NCBI GenBank assembly: GCA_964561605.1
Contig: CAZLQD010000013.1
Location: 30,436 to 94,435 of the forward strand
Reading direction: 5' to 3'
DNA length: 64,000 bases
DNA from: JALUZX01 sp964561605
GTDB taxonomy: Bacteria > Planctomycetota > UBA1135 > JALUZX01
Shown: positions 1 to 8,293 of the stretch, one piece after another
Layout: every line of letters begins with the position of its first letter
Position numbering within the stretch: the stretch's first letter is position 1
Notes under the pieces: generated by a model
Database searches by the model: none
The model's input: the letters and a program-made list of their open reading frames with translations, nothing else
What the model was told of the DNA's origin: nothing
Position numbers and translations under genes: made by a program

Positions 1-433
1 CTTCGAAGAGAAAGGTCACAGGGCCGTCGTTCACCAGGTGAACCTCCATGTGGGCCCCGAAGACCCCTGTCTCCACGGCGAATCCCCTCTCCCGGCAGGA
101 CCGAAGGAAGTGCTCGTAGAGAATCTCCGCCTCTCCGGGAGGAGCGGCGTCGTCCAGGGAGGGCCGTCTCCCCTTCCGCGTCCTGGCGCAAAGGGTGAAC
201 TGGGAGACCACCAGGAGGCTTCCCCCCACCTCTCCAAGAGAGAAGTGGAAGTGCCCCCTCTCCCCCTCGAATATGCGGGCCTCCACGATTTTCGCGGCCA
301 GCCGCTCCGCCTCGGCCGGACCGTCTCCCCGGCAGACGCCAAGAAAGACGAGGAGCCCCTTTCCGATCCTGCCCGTCTCCTTCCCCTCCACCACCACCCA
401 GGCCGAGGAGACCCGCTGGACCAGGGCCTTCAT
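1..433 (-). CDS. dtd: D-aminoacyl-tRNA deacylase, 3' end cut by window
   Basis: Hydrolyses D-amino acids wrongly attached to tRNA, in the cytoplasm. The visible 144 codons read from an ATG at 433-431 and run off the left edge, with no stop before base 1. Family hallmarks seen in order are an N-terminal MKALVQRVSSA, GLLVFLGV, SQFTL (the catalytic Thr region) and a C-terminal NDGPVTF. The family is about 145-150 residues, so only a few residues are missing. The ATG overlaps the TGA of the upstream TPR gene (ATGA at 433-430), so the gene is probably translationally coupled as the last visible member of a trpS operon. Because it has no stop in the window, a scan that requires a stop codon would miss it. 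Confidence 0.93.
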   Translation of the reverse strand, partial: MKALVQRVSSAWVVVEGKETGRIGKGLLVFLGVCRGDGPAEAERLAAKIVEARIFEGERGHFHFSLGEVGGSLLVVSQFTLCARTRKGRRPSLDDAAPPGEAEILYEHFLRSCRERGFAVETGVFGAHMEVHLVNDGPVTFLFE

Positions 434-1503
434 TCGCTCTTCCTCCCCTTCCCCCCCGGGGGAACCTTCTGCTCCGGCAGGGCCGCCCCCTTCTCCTTCA
501 GCTCCAGGAGCCACGTCCGGACCCGAAGGAGGTCCACCTTGTCGGCCAGGCTCTCCCCGGCGGGACAGGAGAGGAAGACCTGGAAGGCCCGGTATGCGCC
601 CTTGGGATCGCCCAATTTCTTCATGAGGAGGTAACCCAGGTTGAAGGCCGCCCTCCGCCGGACGTCCCGGTCCTCGACCTCCAGGAGAGAGCGGTAGATC
701 TCGGCCGCCTTCCTCAGCTTCCCCTCCAACTCTCTCAAGGCTCCTTCCATCAGCCTCACCCGGGGATCGCCGGGAAGGCTCTTCTTCAGGCGCCTCAATT
801 CCCGCCGTGCCCCGGACAGGTCCCCTCCGGGCGAGAGGAAGAGGCGCAACCGGAAGAGCCGGGCCTCCTGGTCCTCGGGCCGGAAGGCCAGGTATCTCCC
901 AAGGTAGGAGGCCGCCTCCCTGGGCTTCTTCCGGGCCGCCAGGACCCGGGCCGCCTCGAAGAGGGCGGGCGGCCACCGGGGAGCCCGCTCCAGGCAGGCC
1001 ACAAGGGCCTCCTGGGCCTTCTCCCATTTTCCCTCCTGGGAATAGATCCGGCCCTCCAGGTAGAGGGCCGGATAGAAGCCGGGATCCTTCCGGAGGATCT
1101 TCTTCAGCCGCTTCAGGGCCCGGCCCGGGTCCTTTTCGGCCTCGAGCCGCGCCAGGGCGGCCTCCCGGAAAGGCCACGGGAGGGAGGCGAAGGCCTTCTC
1201 GGCCTCCTTCTCCCTCCCCGCCCGGGCCGCCCGGTCCGCCAGGGCCCAGGCCAGGGCGACGTTCCCGGGATGGCTCTCGAGGAGCTCCTCCAGCCCCCGG
1301 AGGGCCTCTCCGTCGGGCCTTCGGGGCGAAAGGAGGGCCCGGACCCGGGATTCCAGGGCGGGATCGCCGAAGGAGACCTTCACCCCGGGGGAAGGGAGGG
1401 TCCCGCACCCGGAAAGGAATCCGGCCCAGAGGATCACCGCCGGGCCGACCCGGGCGAGGAGGGTCCCGCCGCAGTACCCGCCCAGGGCGGAAAGGCCCTT
1501 CAC
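430..1503 (-). CDS. TPR-repeat lipoprotein
   Basis: Predicted envelope lipoprotein of 357 residues with tetratricopeptide-like helical repeats, presumably a protein-interaction scaffold. The GTG start at 1503 has a GGAGGAGG Shine-Dalgarno just upstream and overlaps the TGA of the preceding gene. Residues 17-33 form a hydrophobic segment ending in the lipobox L-S-G-C (Cys33). From about residue 65 there are repeated helix pairs with TPR spacing, for example around ALYLEGRIYSQEGKWEKAQE and FNLGYLLMKKLGDPKGAYRAF. The C-terminus is basic and low-complexity. No enzymatic motif is visible. The specific function is unknown; co-transcription with trpS and dtd does not reveal it. Confidence 0.8.
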   Translation of the reverse strand: MKGLSALGGYCGGTLLARVGPAVILWAGFLSGCGTLPSPGVKVSFGDPALESRVRALLSPRRPDGEALRGLEELLESHPGNVALAWALADRAARAGREKEAEKAFASLPWPFREAALARLEAEKDPGRALKRLKKILRKDPGFYPALYLEGRIYSQEGKWEKAQEALVACLERAPRWPPALFEAARVLAARKKPREAASYLGRYLAFRPEDQEARLFRLRLFLSPGGDLSGARRELRRLKKSLPGDPRVRLMEGALRELEGKLRKAAEIYRSLLEVEDRDVRRRAAFNLGYLLMKKLGDPKGAYRAFQVFLSCPAGESLADKVDLLRVRTWLLELKEKGAALPEQKVPPGGKGRKSE

Positions 1504-2084
1504 CTGCGCCCTCCTCCCGGGGGCGGACCGGCCGGATTCCCCCGCCCCCTGCCGGGAACGGCCCGGGGCAAGGAAATCTCCTTCCCGTCCAGGACGACCC
1601 GCCCCCCCTGGATCTCCAGGATCTCTCCTCTCAGGGTCTTCCCTCCCGGAAGGACCAGCACCACGTGGCCCGCCGCCCGGAGAGAAGCGGTGAAACGGGT
1701 CACCGGGGGAAAATCCACCACCAGATGGTCCAGGATCTTGGCCTTCATCCTGCGGAAGCGGAACTCCAGGGGGATCCAGCCCGGACCGGACTTGGCTCTC
1801 CAGGAGAATCCGTTCGGCCGCTTGGAGACCGGGTGGATCTCACCGCCCCCTCCGGGAAGGCAGAGGGTGGGATCCTGGTTGTAGTTCCGCGAAAGGGTCA
1901 CCTGCACCCGGGAGGCCAGGAGCTGGAGTCCGGCGTCGAAGGGGGCCTCGAGGCGCCGGATCCGGGCCAGGCTGATCTCGGGGCCCACCTTGCGGTCCAC
2001 GGGATGGGAGGAGCAGGACCAGAGGACCGCCGCGGCGAGGAGGGCCGCCGCCGCGGCGGAGCCGGCCAGGACCGAGGACTTCAC
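1500..2084 (-). CDS. Putative small lipoprotein of unknown function
   Basis: A 194-residue protein that I do not recognise. The frame stays open further upstream, but that part lies antiparallel-free inside trpS in another frame and looks like a shadow. The best start is the GTG at 2084, which overlaps the trpS stop (GTGA) and follows a GGAGG embedded in the trpS tail. Residues 5-21 are hydrophobic and Ala-rich, and a Cys at 24 follows L-W-S, giving an imperfect lipobox. The C-terminal third reads like a small beta-rich domain (LRGEILEIQGGRVVLDG) and ends in a Pro/Gly-rich tail. The stop overlaps the next gene's GTG start. Lipidation is an inference, because Trp at -2 is unusual. Confidence 0.6.
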   Translation of the reverse strand: MKSSVLAGSAAAAALLAAAVLWSCSSHPVDRKVGPEISLARIRRLEAPFDAGLQLLASRVQVTLSRNYNQDPTLCLPGGGGEIHPVSKRPNGFSWRAKSGPGWIPLEFRFRRMKAKILDHLVVDFPPVTRFTASLRAAGHVVLVLPGGKTLRGEILEIQGGRVVLDGKEISLPRAVPGRGRGNPAGPPPGGGRR

Positions 2085-3082
2085 GAACCACCTCCCCCGG
2101 GCTTGGGGAGGAGGCCCACCTTCTCCCGGACCTCGGCCATGGTCTCGCCTGCGATCGCCCGGGCCTTCCGGCCTCCCTCGTGGAGGATCTCGTCCACGTA
2201 TCCCGGCCCCTTGGCCCGGAGTTCCTCGTGCCTCTCCCGGATGGGGGCCAGGACGGCATCCATGTGGCGGAAGAGCACCTTCTTGCACTCCACGCAACCG
2301 ATCCCGGCCTCGCGGCATCCCTTGGCCAGTTCCTCCCTCTCGGGGCCGGGGGTGAAGAAGGTGTGCCAGGTATATACGTTACACCGGCTCGGCTCCCCCG
2401 GGTCGCTCCGGCGCTTGCGCGCCTCGTCGGTCTTGGCGATCCGGAGCTTCTGCTGGATCACCTCGGGGGGATCGAGGATGCCGATCTCGTTGTTCTTGCT
2501 CTTGGACATCTTCTGCTCCCCGTCGATCCCCAGGATCCGCCTGGCCTCGGAAAGGAGGGTGGCCGGCTCGGGAAAGGTGGGGCCGTAATGGTTGTTGAAC
2601 CTCCTGGCGATGTCCCGGGAGAGTTCCAGGTGCTGGGCCTGGTCCTCCCCCACGGGAACTTCCTCCGCCTTGTAGAGGAGGATGTCCGCCGCCTGAAGCA
2701 CCGGGTAGGTGAAGAGGCCGGCGTTCACGTTCTCCTTGTGCTGGCGGGCCTTGTCCTTGAACTGGGTCATCTTGGAGAGCTCCCCGATCTGGGTGAAGCA
2801 CCCCAGGATCCAGGCCAGTTCGGTGTGTTCGGGAACGTCGGACTGGCGGAAGAGGATCGCCTTCTCCGGGTCGATCCCGGCCGCCAGGTATCCCAGTCCC
2901 ACGTGGCGGACCCTTTCTTTCAGTTCTTCCGGATCGGGCCGGACCGTCAGGGCGTGGTAATCCACAACGCAGTAGATGGCTTCCCGCGTCTCCTGGAGGG
3001 CCAGGAAGTTCACCATGGCCCCGAGGTAATTGCCGATGTGGAGCGATCCCGTGGGCTGGATGCCGGAAAAAATACGTTTCAC
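2081..3082 (-). CDS. trpS: Tryptophanyl-tRNA synthetase
   Basis: Charges tRNA-Trp with tryptophan (class I synthetase, cytoplasm). The protein opens VKRIFSGIQPTGSLHIGN, which contains the HIGH-type motif HIGN. The KMSKS loop appears intact as EQKMSKSKNN about two thirds of the way in. I chose the GTG at 3082 because GGAGG sits 5 bases upstream and the family normally starts right at RIFSGIQPTG. An ATG at 3112 is in frame but has no ribosome binding site. The length is 333 residues, normal for bacterial TrpRS. The gene is first in a minus-strand run with the lipoprotein, TPR and dtd genes, and is divergent from the aromatic-repeat lipoprotein gene at 3283. Confidence 0.97.
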   Translation of the reverse strand: MKRIFSGIQPTGSLHIGNYLGAMVNFLALQETREAIYCVVDYHALTVRPDPEELKERVRHVGLGYLAAGIDPEKAILFRQSDVPEHTELAWILGCFTQIGELSKMTQFKDKARQHKENVNAGLFTYPVLQAADILLYKAEEVPVGEDQAQHLELSRDIARRFNNHYGPTFPEPATLLSEARRILGIDGEQKMSKSKNNEIGILDPPEVIQQKLRIAKTDEARKRRSDPGEPSRCNVYTWHTFFTPGPEREELAKGCREAGIGCVECKKVLFRHMDAVLAPIRERHEELRAKGPGYVDEILHEGGRKARAIAGETMAEVREKVGLLPKPGGGGS

Positions 3083-3282
3083 CAATGCCTCCCGGGGCTG
3101 CCGCGGCCCCATGGTCGAAAACCGGCCGAAAGAGCGGGTCCGGCCGGACCCGCCCGGCGAGAAGAAGGTAACGGACCTCCTTCTCCAGGCAAGAGTCCGG
3201 GAAAAGGTTGACTTTTTTCCCCTTCCTCTCGAACTTCGTGGAGGAGCGGTGAGACAAGAATCTCTCAAGGGAGGATGATCCC

Positions 3283-4725
3283 CTGGCTAAGCGACCCGGG
3301 AAAACCCTGGCGGCCCTCTTCACCCTGGCCATCTTTCTCCAGGGATGCCGCATCTTCCCCGTGGAATTCAACCTGGGACCCATCTACCGGCACAGGCTGA
3401 ACGACCGGAAGGAAGTGGTGAGCCTGGACTTCCTCTGGCCCATCTTCCATTACGAGAAGCTTCCCGGCGGCGGCTGGGAATTCCGGGTCCGCCCCCTCTA
3501 CCGGATGGTCTCCAGGCCCGAAGGGGCCGAGACCCACCAGTTTCTCTGGCCCCTGGGTTACGCCGCCAGCGACCCCCGGGAATCCAGCGCGCGCCTCTTC
3601 CCCCTGGCCTTCTGGCGGCTCCACCGCAACGAGAAGGACCAGGAAGACCTGGATTGGGGGTTTCTCTTTCCCTTCTTCTGGGGAGGCACCTCCCAAGGCG
3701 GGAAGGAGGACTACTTCGCCTTTCTCCCCCTCTACGGCAGGATCCCCCAGTTCATGAGCTACGACGAAGTGGGGTGGTTCCTCTTTCCCCTCTACGTCTG
3801 GTCCGAGAAGGGGAGGAGCCACACCAGGTCGATCCTCTGGCCCCTTTTCGGAAAGGGGTGGGGAGACGAGCCCTCCGACGCTTCCTGGTTCCGGGCCCTT
3901 CCTTTCTATGCCCGGTCCGACAAACCCGGCCGGTGGTGGCACCGGGCCTACCTCTGGCCCTTCTTCCAGGTCGGCGCGGAGAACCTGGACGGCCGGGACC
4001 CCCGGCACTACTGGTTCCTCTTTCCCCTGGCGGGCCGCTCCAAGGGGAGGACCTCCTCGGCCTGGACCCTCCTCTGGCCCTTCTTCCGTTACCGCTCCAA
4101 GGACCCCTCCTCCTACAGGCTCGACGCCCCCTGGCCCCTCTTCAGGGTGGCCGACGAGAGGAGTTCCGGACCGGAAGGGGAGCCGGACCGGACCTTCCAG
4201 TGGTGGATCACCCCGATCTACAGCTCCACCACCTCGAAGAAACAATGGACCCGGGTCATTCTCCTCCCACTCGTCTGGCTGAGAAAGTATCGTGACCTGG
4301 CCATGGACTTCCGGGGCACCTACATCCTTCCCTTCTACTGGCGCACCGTCACCAGGCTGGCCGACGGCACGAGGGATTCCACGACCCGCTTCTTCCCCAT
4401 TCTCTCCGTAGACAGGGGAAACCTGCACGGCGGCTGGCACACCGTCCGCTTTCCCGATCCCATCCCCTTCCGCCTGGACTCGGGAGAGGGCTACAGGGAG
4501 CTCTACGACTTCCTCTGGAACCTCTACACCAGGAGGCGCCGGGGCAAGGAGGTCCGGGTGACCACACCGGCCAACATCTTCTGCAACGACCGCGTCCAGG
4601 GGGACACGACCTGGTCCGTGCCCTTCCTCTTCCACCTGGAACGAAAGAAGGGCGGCGAAAAGGTCCTCCGGCTCTTCCACGTCATCCCGATCCCCCTGGG
4701 GGGCGGACCGAAGGAGGAAAGATGA
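3283..4725 (+). CDS. Aromatic (W/F)-P-(L/F) repeat lipoprotein coupled to Mla transporter genes
   Basis: I do not recognise a named family. About 14 short segments of the type FLWPIF, FLFPFFW, FLFPLYV, ILWPLFG, YLWPFF, LLWPFFR, WITPIYS and YILPFYW recur every 25-40 residues, which suggests a repeated beta-strand architecture. The only ATG/GTG/TTG downstream of the in-frame stop at 3250 is the GTG at 3361. That start would discard an in-frame segment coding a textbook lipoprotein signal, with basic residues followed by a hydrophobic stretch ending in L-Q-G-C. A CTG at 3283 lies 8 bases after a GGGAGG and would give a 480-residue protein with lipid-attachment Cys22. CTG initiation is inferred; a base-calling error is the alternative. 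The TGA overlaps the mlaE ATG (ATGA), implying a shared operon with the lipid transporter. Confidence 0.7.
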   Translation: MAKRPGKTLAALFTLAIFLQGCRIFPVEFNLGPIYRHRLNDRKEVVSLDFLWPIFHYEKLPGGGWEFRVRPLYRMVSRPEGAETHQFLWPLGYAASDPRESSARLFPLAFWRLHRNEKDQEDLDWGFLFPFFWGGTSQGGKEDYFAFLPLYGRIPQFMSYDEVGWFLFPLYVWSEKGRSHTRSILWPLFGKGWGDEPSDASWFRALPFYARSDKPGRWWHRAYLWPFFQVGAENLDGRDPRHYWFLFPLAGRSKGRTSSAWTLLWPFFRYRSKDPSSYRLDAPWPLFRVADERSSGPEGEPDRTFQWWITPIYSSTTSKKQWTRVILLPLVWLRKYRDLAMDFRGTYILPFYWRTVTRLADGTRDSTTRFFPILSVDRGNLHGGWHTVRFPDPIPFRLDSGEGYRELYDFLWNLYTRRRRGKEVRVTTPANIFCNDRVQGDTTWSVPFLFHLERKKGGEKVLRLFHVIPIPLGGGPKEER

Positions 4726-5531
4726 AGGGGGTCCTCGCTCTCACGGGCCACTACCTCTGGGAGAACATCCAGGGCGGCGGATATACCGTGGCGGTCCTGC
4801 TCAGGACGTTCGGCCAACTGCTCTTCCTCCCCAGGAAGTGGCGGGCCACCCTGGACCAGATGTACGTCTCGGGGGTCCAGACCCTCCCGGTGGTCCTCAT
4901 CGTGGCCATCTTCACGGGCATGATCGTGGCCCTCCAGACGGGAATCGAGCTCATGCGGATCGGCTCCTCCCAGAGCATCGCCTCCATCGTCCCCATCTCC
5001 ATGTGCCGCGAGATGGGGCCCTTCATCACGGCCATCATCCTCGCCGCCACGGTGGGCTCGGCCATGGCGGCCGAGCTGGGGACCATGAGCGTCTCCGAGG
5101 AGATCCTGGCCCTGGAGGTGATGTCCATCGACCCGGTGCGCTTCCTGGTCCTTCCCAGGGTGGTGGCCCTGGCGATCATGTGCCCCATCCTCACGGCCTT
5201 CGTGGACCTGGTGGGGACCCTGGGGGGAGGCATCGTGGGCCAGATCCACCTGGGGGTGGACTTCCAGTTCTACTTGTCCCAGGCCGTGGACGCCCTGAGG
5301 CCCCCCGGCCAGACCATCCCCCTCCCCAAGGACTTCTTCGTGGGCCTCTTCAAGGCCTTTCTCTTCGGCGTCACCATCGCAGTCATCGGGTGTTCCGCCG
5401 GCCTCCGGGCCAAGGGCGGAGCCTTGGGTGTGGGCCAGGCGGTCCAGAAGGCGGTCAAGAACTCCGTGATCATGATCATCATCCTGGGCTACGTGGCGAC
5501 CTGGTTCTTCTACTTCCTGGGCGGCTCATGA
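4722..5531 (+). CDS. mlaE: MlaE-family ABC transporter permease
   Basis: Inner-membrane permease of an Mla/MCE-type phospholipid transporter, 269 residues as expected. It shows the long interfacial N-terminal helix followed by several membrane segments (TLPVVLIVAIFTGMIVALQ, an Ala-rich stretch near FITAIILAATVGSAMAAELG, and VVALAIMCPILTAFVDLVGT). The family's E-L-G-T-M segment is present. The ATG overlaps the stop of the upstream lipoprotein gene, and its own TGA overlaps the mlaF ATG at 5528. Together with mlaF and mlaD it would form the inner-membrane complex. No mlaA, mlaB or mlaC homologue lies nearby. Transport direction cannot be read from sequence. Confidence 0.93.
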   Translation: MKGVLALTGHYLWENIQGGGYTVAVLLRTFGQLLFLPRKWRATLDQMYVSGVQTLPVVLIVAIFTGMIVALQTGIELMRIGSSQSIASIVPISMCREMGPFITAIILAATVGSAMAAELGTMSVSEEILALEVMSIDPVRFLVLPRVVALAIMCPILTAFVDLVGTLGGGIVGQIHLGVDFQFYLSQAVDALRPPGQTIPLPKDFFVGLFKAFLFGVTIAVIGCSAGLRAKGGALGVGQAVQKAVKNSVIMIIILGYVATWFFYFLGGS

Positions 5532-6256
5532 TCCTCCTCGACCACGTATACAAGAGTTTCGGAAACAGGGAGATCCTCAAGGACATGTGCCTGCACGTGG
5601 CCAAGGGGGAGTGTTTCGTGATCATGGGCCGTTCGGGGATCGGAAAGAGCGTGACCCTGAAACACGTGATCGGCGTGGTCCGCCCGGACAAGGGCCGGGT
5701 GATCGTGAACGGAATCGACGTGCCCAACGCCTCGAGGAAGGAGCTGGCCGCCCTCAGGATGAAGATCGGTTACCTCTTCCAGTCCGGGGCACTGATCAAC
5801 TGGCTCAGCGTCTTCGACAACGTGGCCCTTCCCTTGAGGGAGCACCGGCTGATTCCCGAAGAGGAGATCCAGGAGCGTGTCATGGAGAGGCTCCGTCTGG
5901 TGGAGATGGAGCACACCGTGGACGTCATGCCCGAGAACCTCTCCGGGGGCATGAAGAAGCGCGTGGCCCTGGCGAGGGCCCTCGTGATGGACCCGGAGAT
6001 CCTTCTCTACGACGAGCCCAACGCGGGCCTGGACCCGGTCATGTCGGAGACCATCAACAACCTCATCGTGAACGTCCAGCAGAAGCTTCGGGTCACCTCC
6101 ATCGTGGTGACCCACCGCCTGGGATGCGCCTTCACCGTGGGAGACCGGATCGGTCTCCTGGACAGCGGGCGCATCATCGAGGAAGGGACGCCCGATGAGA
6201 TCCGGAATTCCGTGAACCCCCTGGTGAGGAGGTTCGTCCAGGGAGTGATCGACTGA
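5528..6256 (+). CDS. mlaF: MlaF-type ABC transporter ATP-binding protein
   Basis: Cytoplasmic ATPase subunit of the Mla/MCE transporter, 242 residues. The Walker A is GRSGIGKS, the ABC signature is LSGGMKKR, and the Walker B is ILLYDEP followed by NAGLDPV. A switch histidine follows in IVVTHR. MlaF proteins share the methionine-lysine signature variant seen here. The start codon overlaps the mlaE stop by the ATGA pattern, so the two are translationally coupled. mlaD follows after 28 bases. Confidence 0.95.
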   Translation: MILLDHVYKSFGNREILKDMCLHVAKGECFVIMGRSGIGKSVTLKHVIGVVRPDKGRVIVNGIDVPNASRKELAALRMKIGYLFQSGALINWLSVFDNVALPLREHRLIPEEEIQERVMERLRLVEMEHTVDVMPENLSGGMKKRVALARALVMDPEILLYDEPNAGLDPVMSETINNLIVNVQQKLRVTSIVVTHRLGCAFTVGDRIGLLDSGRIIEEGTPDEIRNSVNPLVRRFVQGVID

Positions 6257-6284
6257 CCCCGCGAGGGGCGAAGGAGGAAGGAAG

Positions 6285-7463
6285 ATGAACCAGAAACGGG
6301 ACATGATCCTCGGCCTGGTCTTCTTCGCCGGCCTGGGACTGATCCTGGTGGCCACGGCGGTGCTGAAGGACTGGACGACCCTGGAAAAACCCGTGGAATA
6401 CCAGGTCTTCTTCGAGTCGGCCGAAGGAGTGCGCGCCGGGGACCCTGTTACGGTTTATGGAATGCGGGCCGGCCGGGTGGGAAAGGTGGAGATCAACAAG
6501 TCCCAGGACCGGAGGGACAAGAGGATCGTCCTCACCCTGGAGGTGAAGCAACCCATTCCCTTCCGCGAGGGCATCCCCTACGTGATCGCCATCGAGGACT
6601 CCTCCTTCCTGGGAGGCAAGGTGGTCACCATCGATCCCGAGGCCCGGGAAGGGGGCCGGCCCTACCACCACGACGAACCCTTGATGGGCGTGAGCTACTC
6701 CAACCCCCTCAAGCAGGTGGCCTCGGTCTTCGCCGAAGGGAAGGAGGACATCCGGGGGATCCTATCGGGCCTGGCCTCGGTGGTCCGCAAGATGGACAAC
6801 AACCAGAGCACCATCGGCGCCCTCTTCAACGAGCGGGGGCTCTACGACTCCATCATGGATTCGGCCCAGCGGATCAACAAGATCATCCGGAACGCCCAGG
6901 CCGGAAAGGGAACCATCGGGGCCCTCCTCACGGACCGGACTCCCTTCGACGACCTGAAGGAGACCCTGGCCCAGGCCAAGAAGATCACCAGGGAGCTGAA
7001 CGAGGGGAAGGGCATCCTGGCCAGGCTCATCCACGACGAACAGCTCGGCGAGGACGTCTCCCAGGCCGTCCGGGACATCCGGGAGGTGGCCGACAAGGTC
7101 AGGGCCGGCGAAGGCACCCTGGGCAAGCTCCTGGTGAAGGACCAGGTCTACGAAGACCTGGCGGCCGCCGTGAGAGAGGCCAAGGACCTCCTGGCCCAGG
7201 CCCGAAGCGGCAAGGGTGTGGTGGGAAGGCTCATCGGCGACCCCGCCCTGGGAAGGAAGGTGGCGGACCTCGTCTCCGACGCCCGGGACATAGTGCGGGG
7301 GATCAAGGAAGGGAAGGGCACCCTGGGCAAGCTCGTGAACGACGACACGGTCTACACCAAGCTCAACCTGGTCTTCACCCAGATCTCCCGGTCCCTGGAG
7401 GACTACAGGGAGGCCGCCCCGGTGAGCACCTTCATCCAGGTCCTGGGCTCGAGCTTCCGTTGA
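6285..7463 (+). CDS. mlaD: MlaD-type MCE-domain protein with C-terminal G-K-G repeats
   Basis: Periplasmic lipid-binding subunit of the Mla/MCE system, anchored by one N-terminal membrane helix (about residues 8-27). The MCE domain follows (VEYQVFFESAEGVRAGDPV, then YGMRAGRVGKVEI). The remaining part, about residues 150-350, contains repeats G-x-G-T-[IL]-G-[AK]-L-L (GKGTIGALL, GKGILARL, GEGTLGKLL, GKGVVGRLI, GKGTLGKLV) separated by helices, the usual pattern of long bacterial MCE proteins that may build a tube or coiled needle. The length is 392 residues, versus about 180 in E. coli MlaD. An AAGGAGG Shine-Dalgarno precedes the ATG. It ends the operon and converges on ribE with a 25-base gap. 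Confidence 0.92.
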   Translation: MNQKRDMILGLVFFAGLGLILVATAVLKDWTTLEKPVEYQVFFESAEGVRAGDPVTVYGMRAGRVGKVEINKSQDRRDKRIVLTLEVKQPIPFREGIPYVIAIEDSSFLGGKVVTIDPEAREGGRPYHHDEPLMGVSYSNPLKQVASVFAEGKEDIRGILSGLASVVRKMDNNQSTIGALFNERGLYDSIMDSAQRINKIIRNAQAGKGTIGALLTDRTPFDDLKETLAQAKKITRELNEGKGILARLIHDEQLGEDVSQAVRDIREVADKVRAGEGTLGKLLVKDQVYEDLAAAVREAKDLLAQARSGKGVVGRLIGDPALGRKVADLVSDARDIVRGIKEGKGTLGKLVNDDTVYTKLNLVFTQISRSLEDYREAAPVSTFIQVLGSSFR

Positions 7464-7488
7464 TGCCCCCCCTGGTCCGGCCCCCCGC

Positions 7489-8085
7489 CTACTGCTCCGC
7501 CGCCCGGAGGCGGTCCAGGTAGCGGGCCAGGAGATCCACCTCCAGGTTGAGCCGGTCTCCGGGCCGGGCTTGCCCCAAGGTGGTCGCCCGGGCCGTGTGG
7601 GGAATGAGGGCCAGGTCCGCCAGGTCCCCCCGGAGGGAGGCCACCGTGAGGGAGACTCCGTCCAGGGCCAGGGAGCCCTTCTCCGCCAGGAACCGGAGGA
7701 ACTCCCGGGGCACCCGGACGGTGAAGGTCCCCTCCCGGGCTCCCCTCTCCCACCGGACCACCTCCACCGTCCCGTCCACGTGCCCCTGGACCAGGTGCCC
7801 CCCCAGCCGGTCCCCCAACCTCAGGGCCCGCTCCACGTTGAGGGCCCTTCCCGTCGTGAGACCTTTTCGGAACCAGGTTCTCTCCAGGGTCTCCCTGCTC
7901 AGGTGGAAGACCGCCGAAGGCCCGGAAAGGCGGACCACCGTGGAGCATGCCCCAGAGAGGGCCACCGAATCCCCCACCCGCACCCCTTCGGCCAGGGGAC
8001 CCAGGCGGACCGAGAGGTCCACCCCCTCGCCCTGGGGCCGGACCCAGTCCACCCGGCAGACACCCTCGATCAATCCTGTGAACAA
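7489..8085 (-). CDS. ribE: Riboflavin synthase alpha chain
   Basis: Dismutates two 6,7-dimethyl-8-ribityllumazine molecules into riboflavin and a pyrimidine product. The canonical start MFTGLIEGVC and the two homologous beta-barrel halves are clear: the first has ALNVERALRLGDRLGGHLVQGHVDG and the second has SLALDGVSLTV with IPHT. The length is 198 residues, typical for the family. The usual N-G-V-C-L-T-V in the first half reads S-G-A-C-S-T-V here. The gene is alone and divergent from trmD. I see no FMN riboswitch in the roughly 200 bases upstream. A TATTAT box at 8167-8172 could be a -10 element, but no good -35 accompanies it. Confidence 0.95.
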   Translation of the reverse strand: MFTGLIEGVCRVDWVRPQGEGVDLSVRLGPLAEGVRVGDSVALSGACSTVVRLSGPSAVFHLSRETLERTWFRKGLTTGRALNVERALRLGDRLGGHLVQGHVDGTVEVVRWERGAREGTFTVRVPREFLRFLAEKGSLALDGVSLTVASLRGDLADLALIPHTARATTLGQARPGDRLNLEVDLLARYLDRLRAAEQ

Positions 8086-8237
8086 AGGAACGCTCCTTTC
8101 GGGGAAAGGCCCCGCCCCGGGGCCTCCCAGGAGAAAGGAGGCCCGCCGGAAGCGGCTTTTCCTACCATAATAAGCTTCCCCCCCGCCCAGAAGCGGCCCT
8201 TCCCCCGGGATTCGGGCCCGGAAGGGGGGAATGGGCC

Positions 8238-8266
8238 TTGACGTTCCATGCCGGAGGGCCTACTTT
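8238..8266 (+). promoter_or_regulatory. Candidate sigma-70-type promoter for trmD-rplS
   Basis: TTGACG (8238-8243) and TACTTT (8261-8266) are separated by exactly 17 bases. Transcription would begin near 8273, leaving a leader of about 20 bases before the trmD ATG. The -35 matches consensus at 5 of 6 positions and the -10 at 3 of 6, so this is only suggestive. Confidence 0.4.
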
Positions 8267-8293
8267 CTCCCCCTTTCCGGCCGGCGCGGTGTC

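Noticed and set aside
3208..3236. TTGACT as a promoter for the aromatic-repeat operon
   Set aside because: The hexamer 17 bases downstream shares only two bases with TATAAT.
3265..4680. A 471-codon minus-strand frame opposite the aromatic-repeat gene
   Set aside because: It is Gly/Glu/Pro-rich shadow sequence produced by GC-rich third positions. The plus-strand frame has a signal peptide and repeats and is coupled to mlaE.
8086..8200. FMN riboswitch upstream of ribE
   Set aside because: None of the conserved RFN-element blocks are visible, and the leader is too short and simple.
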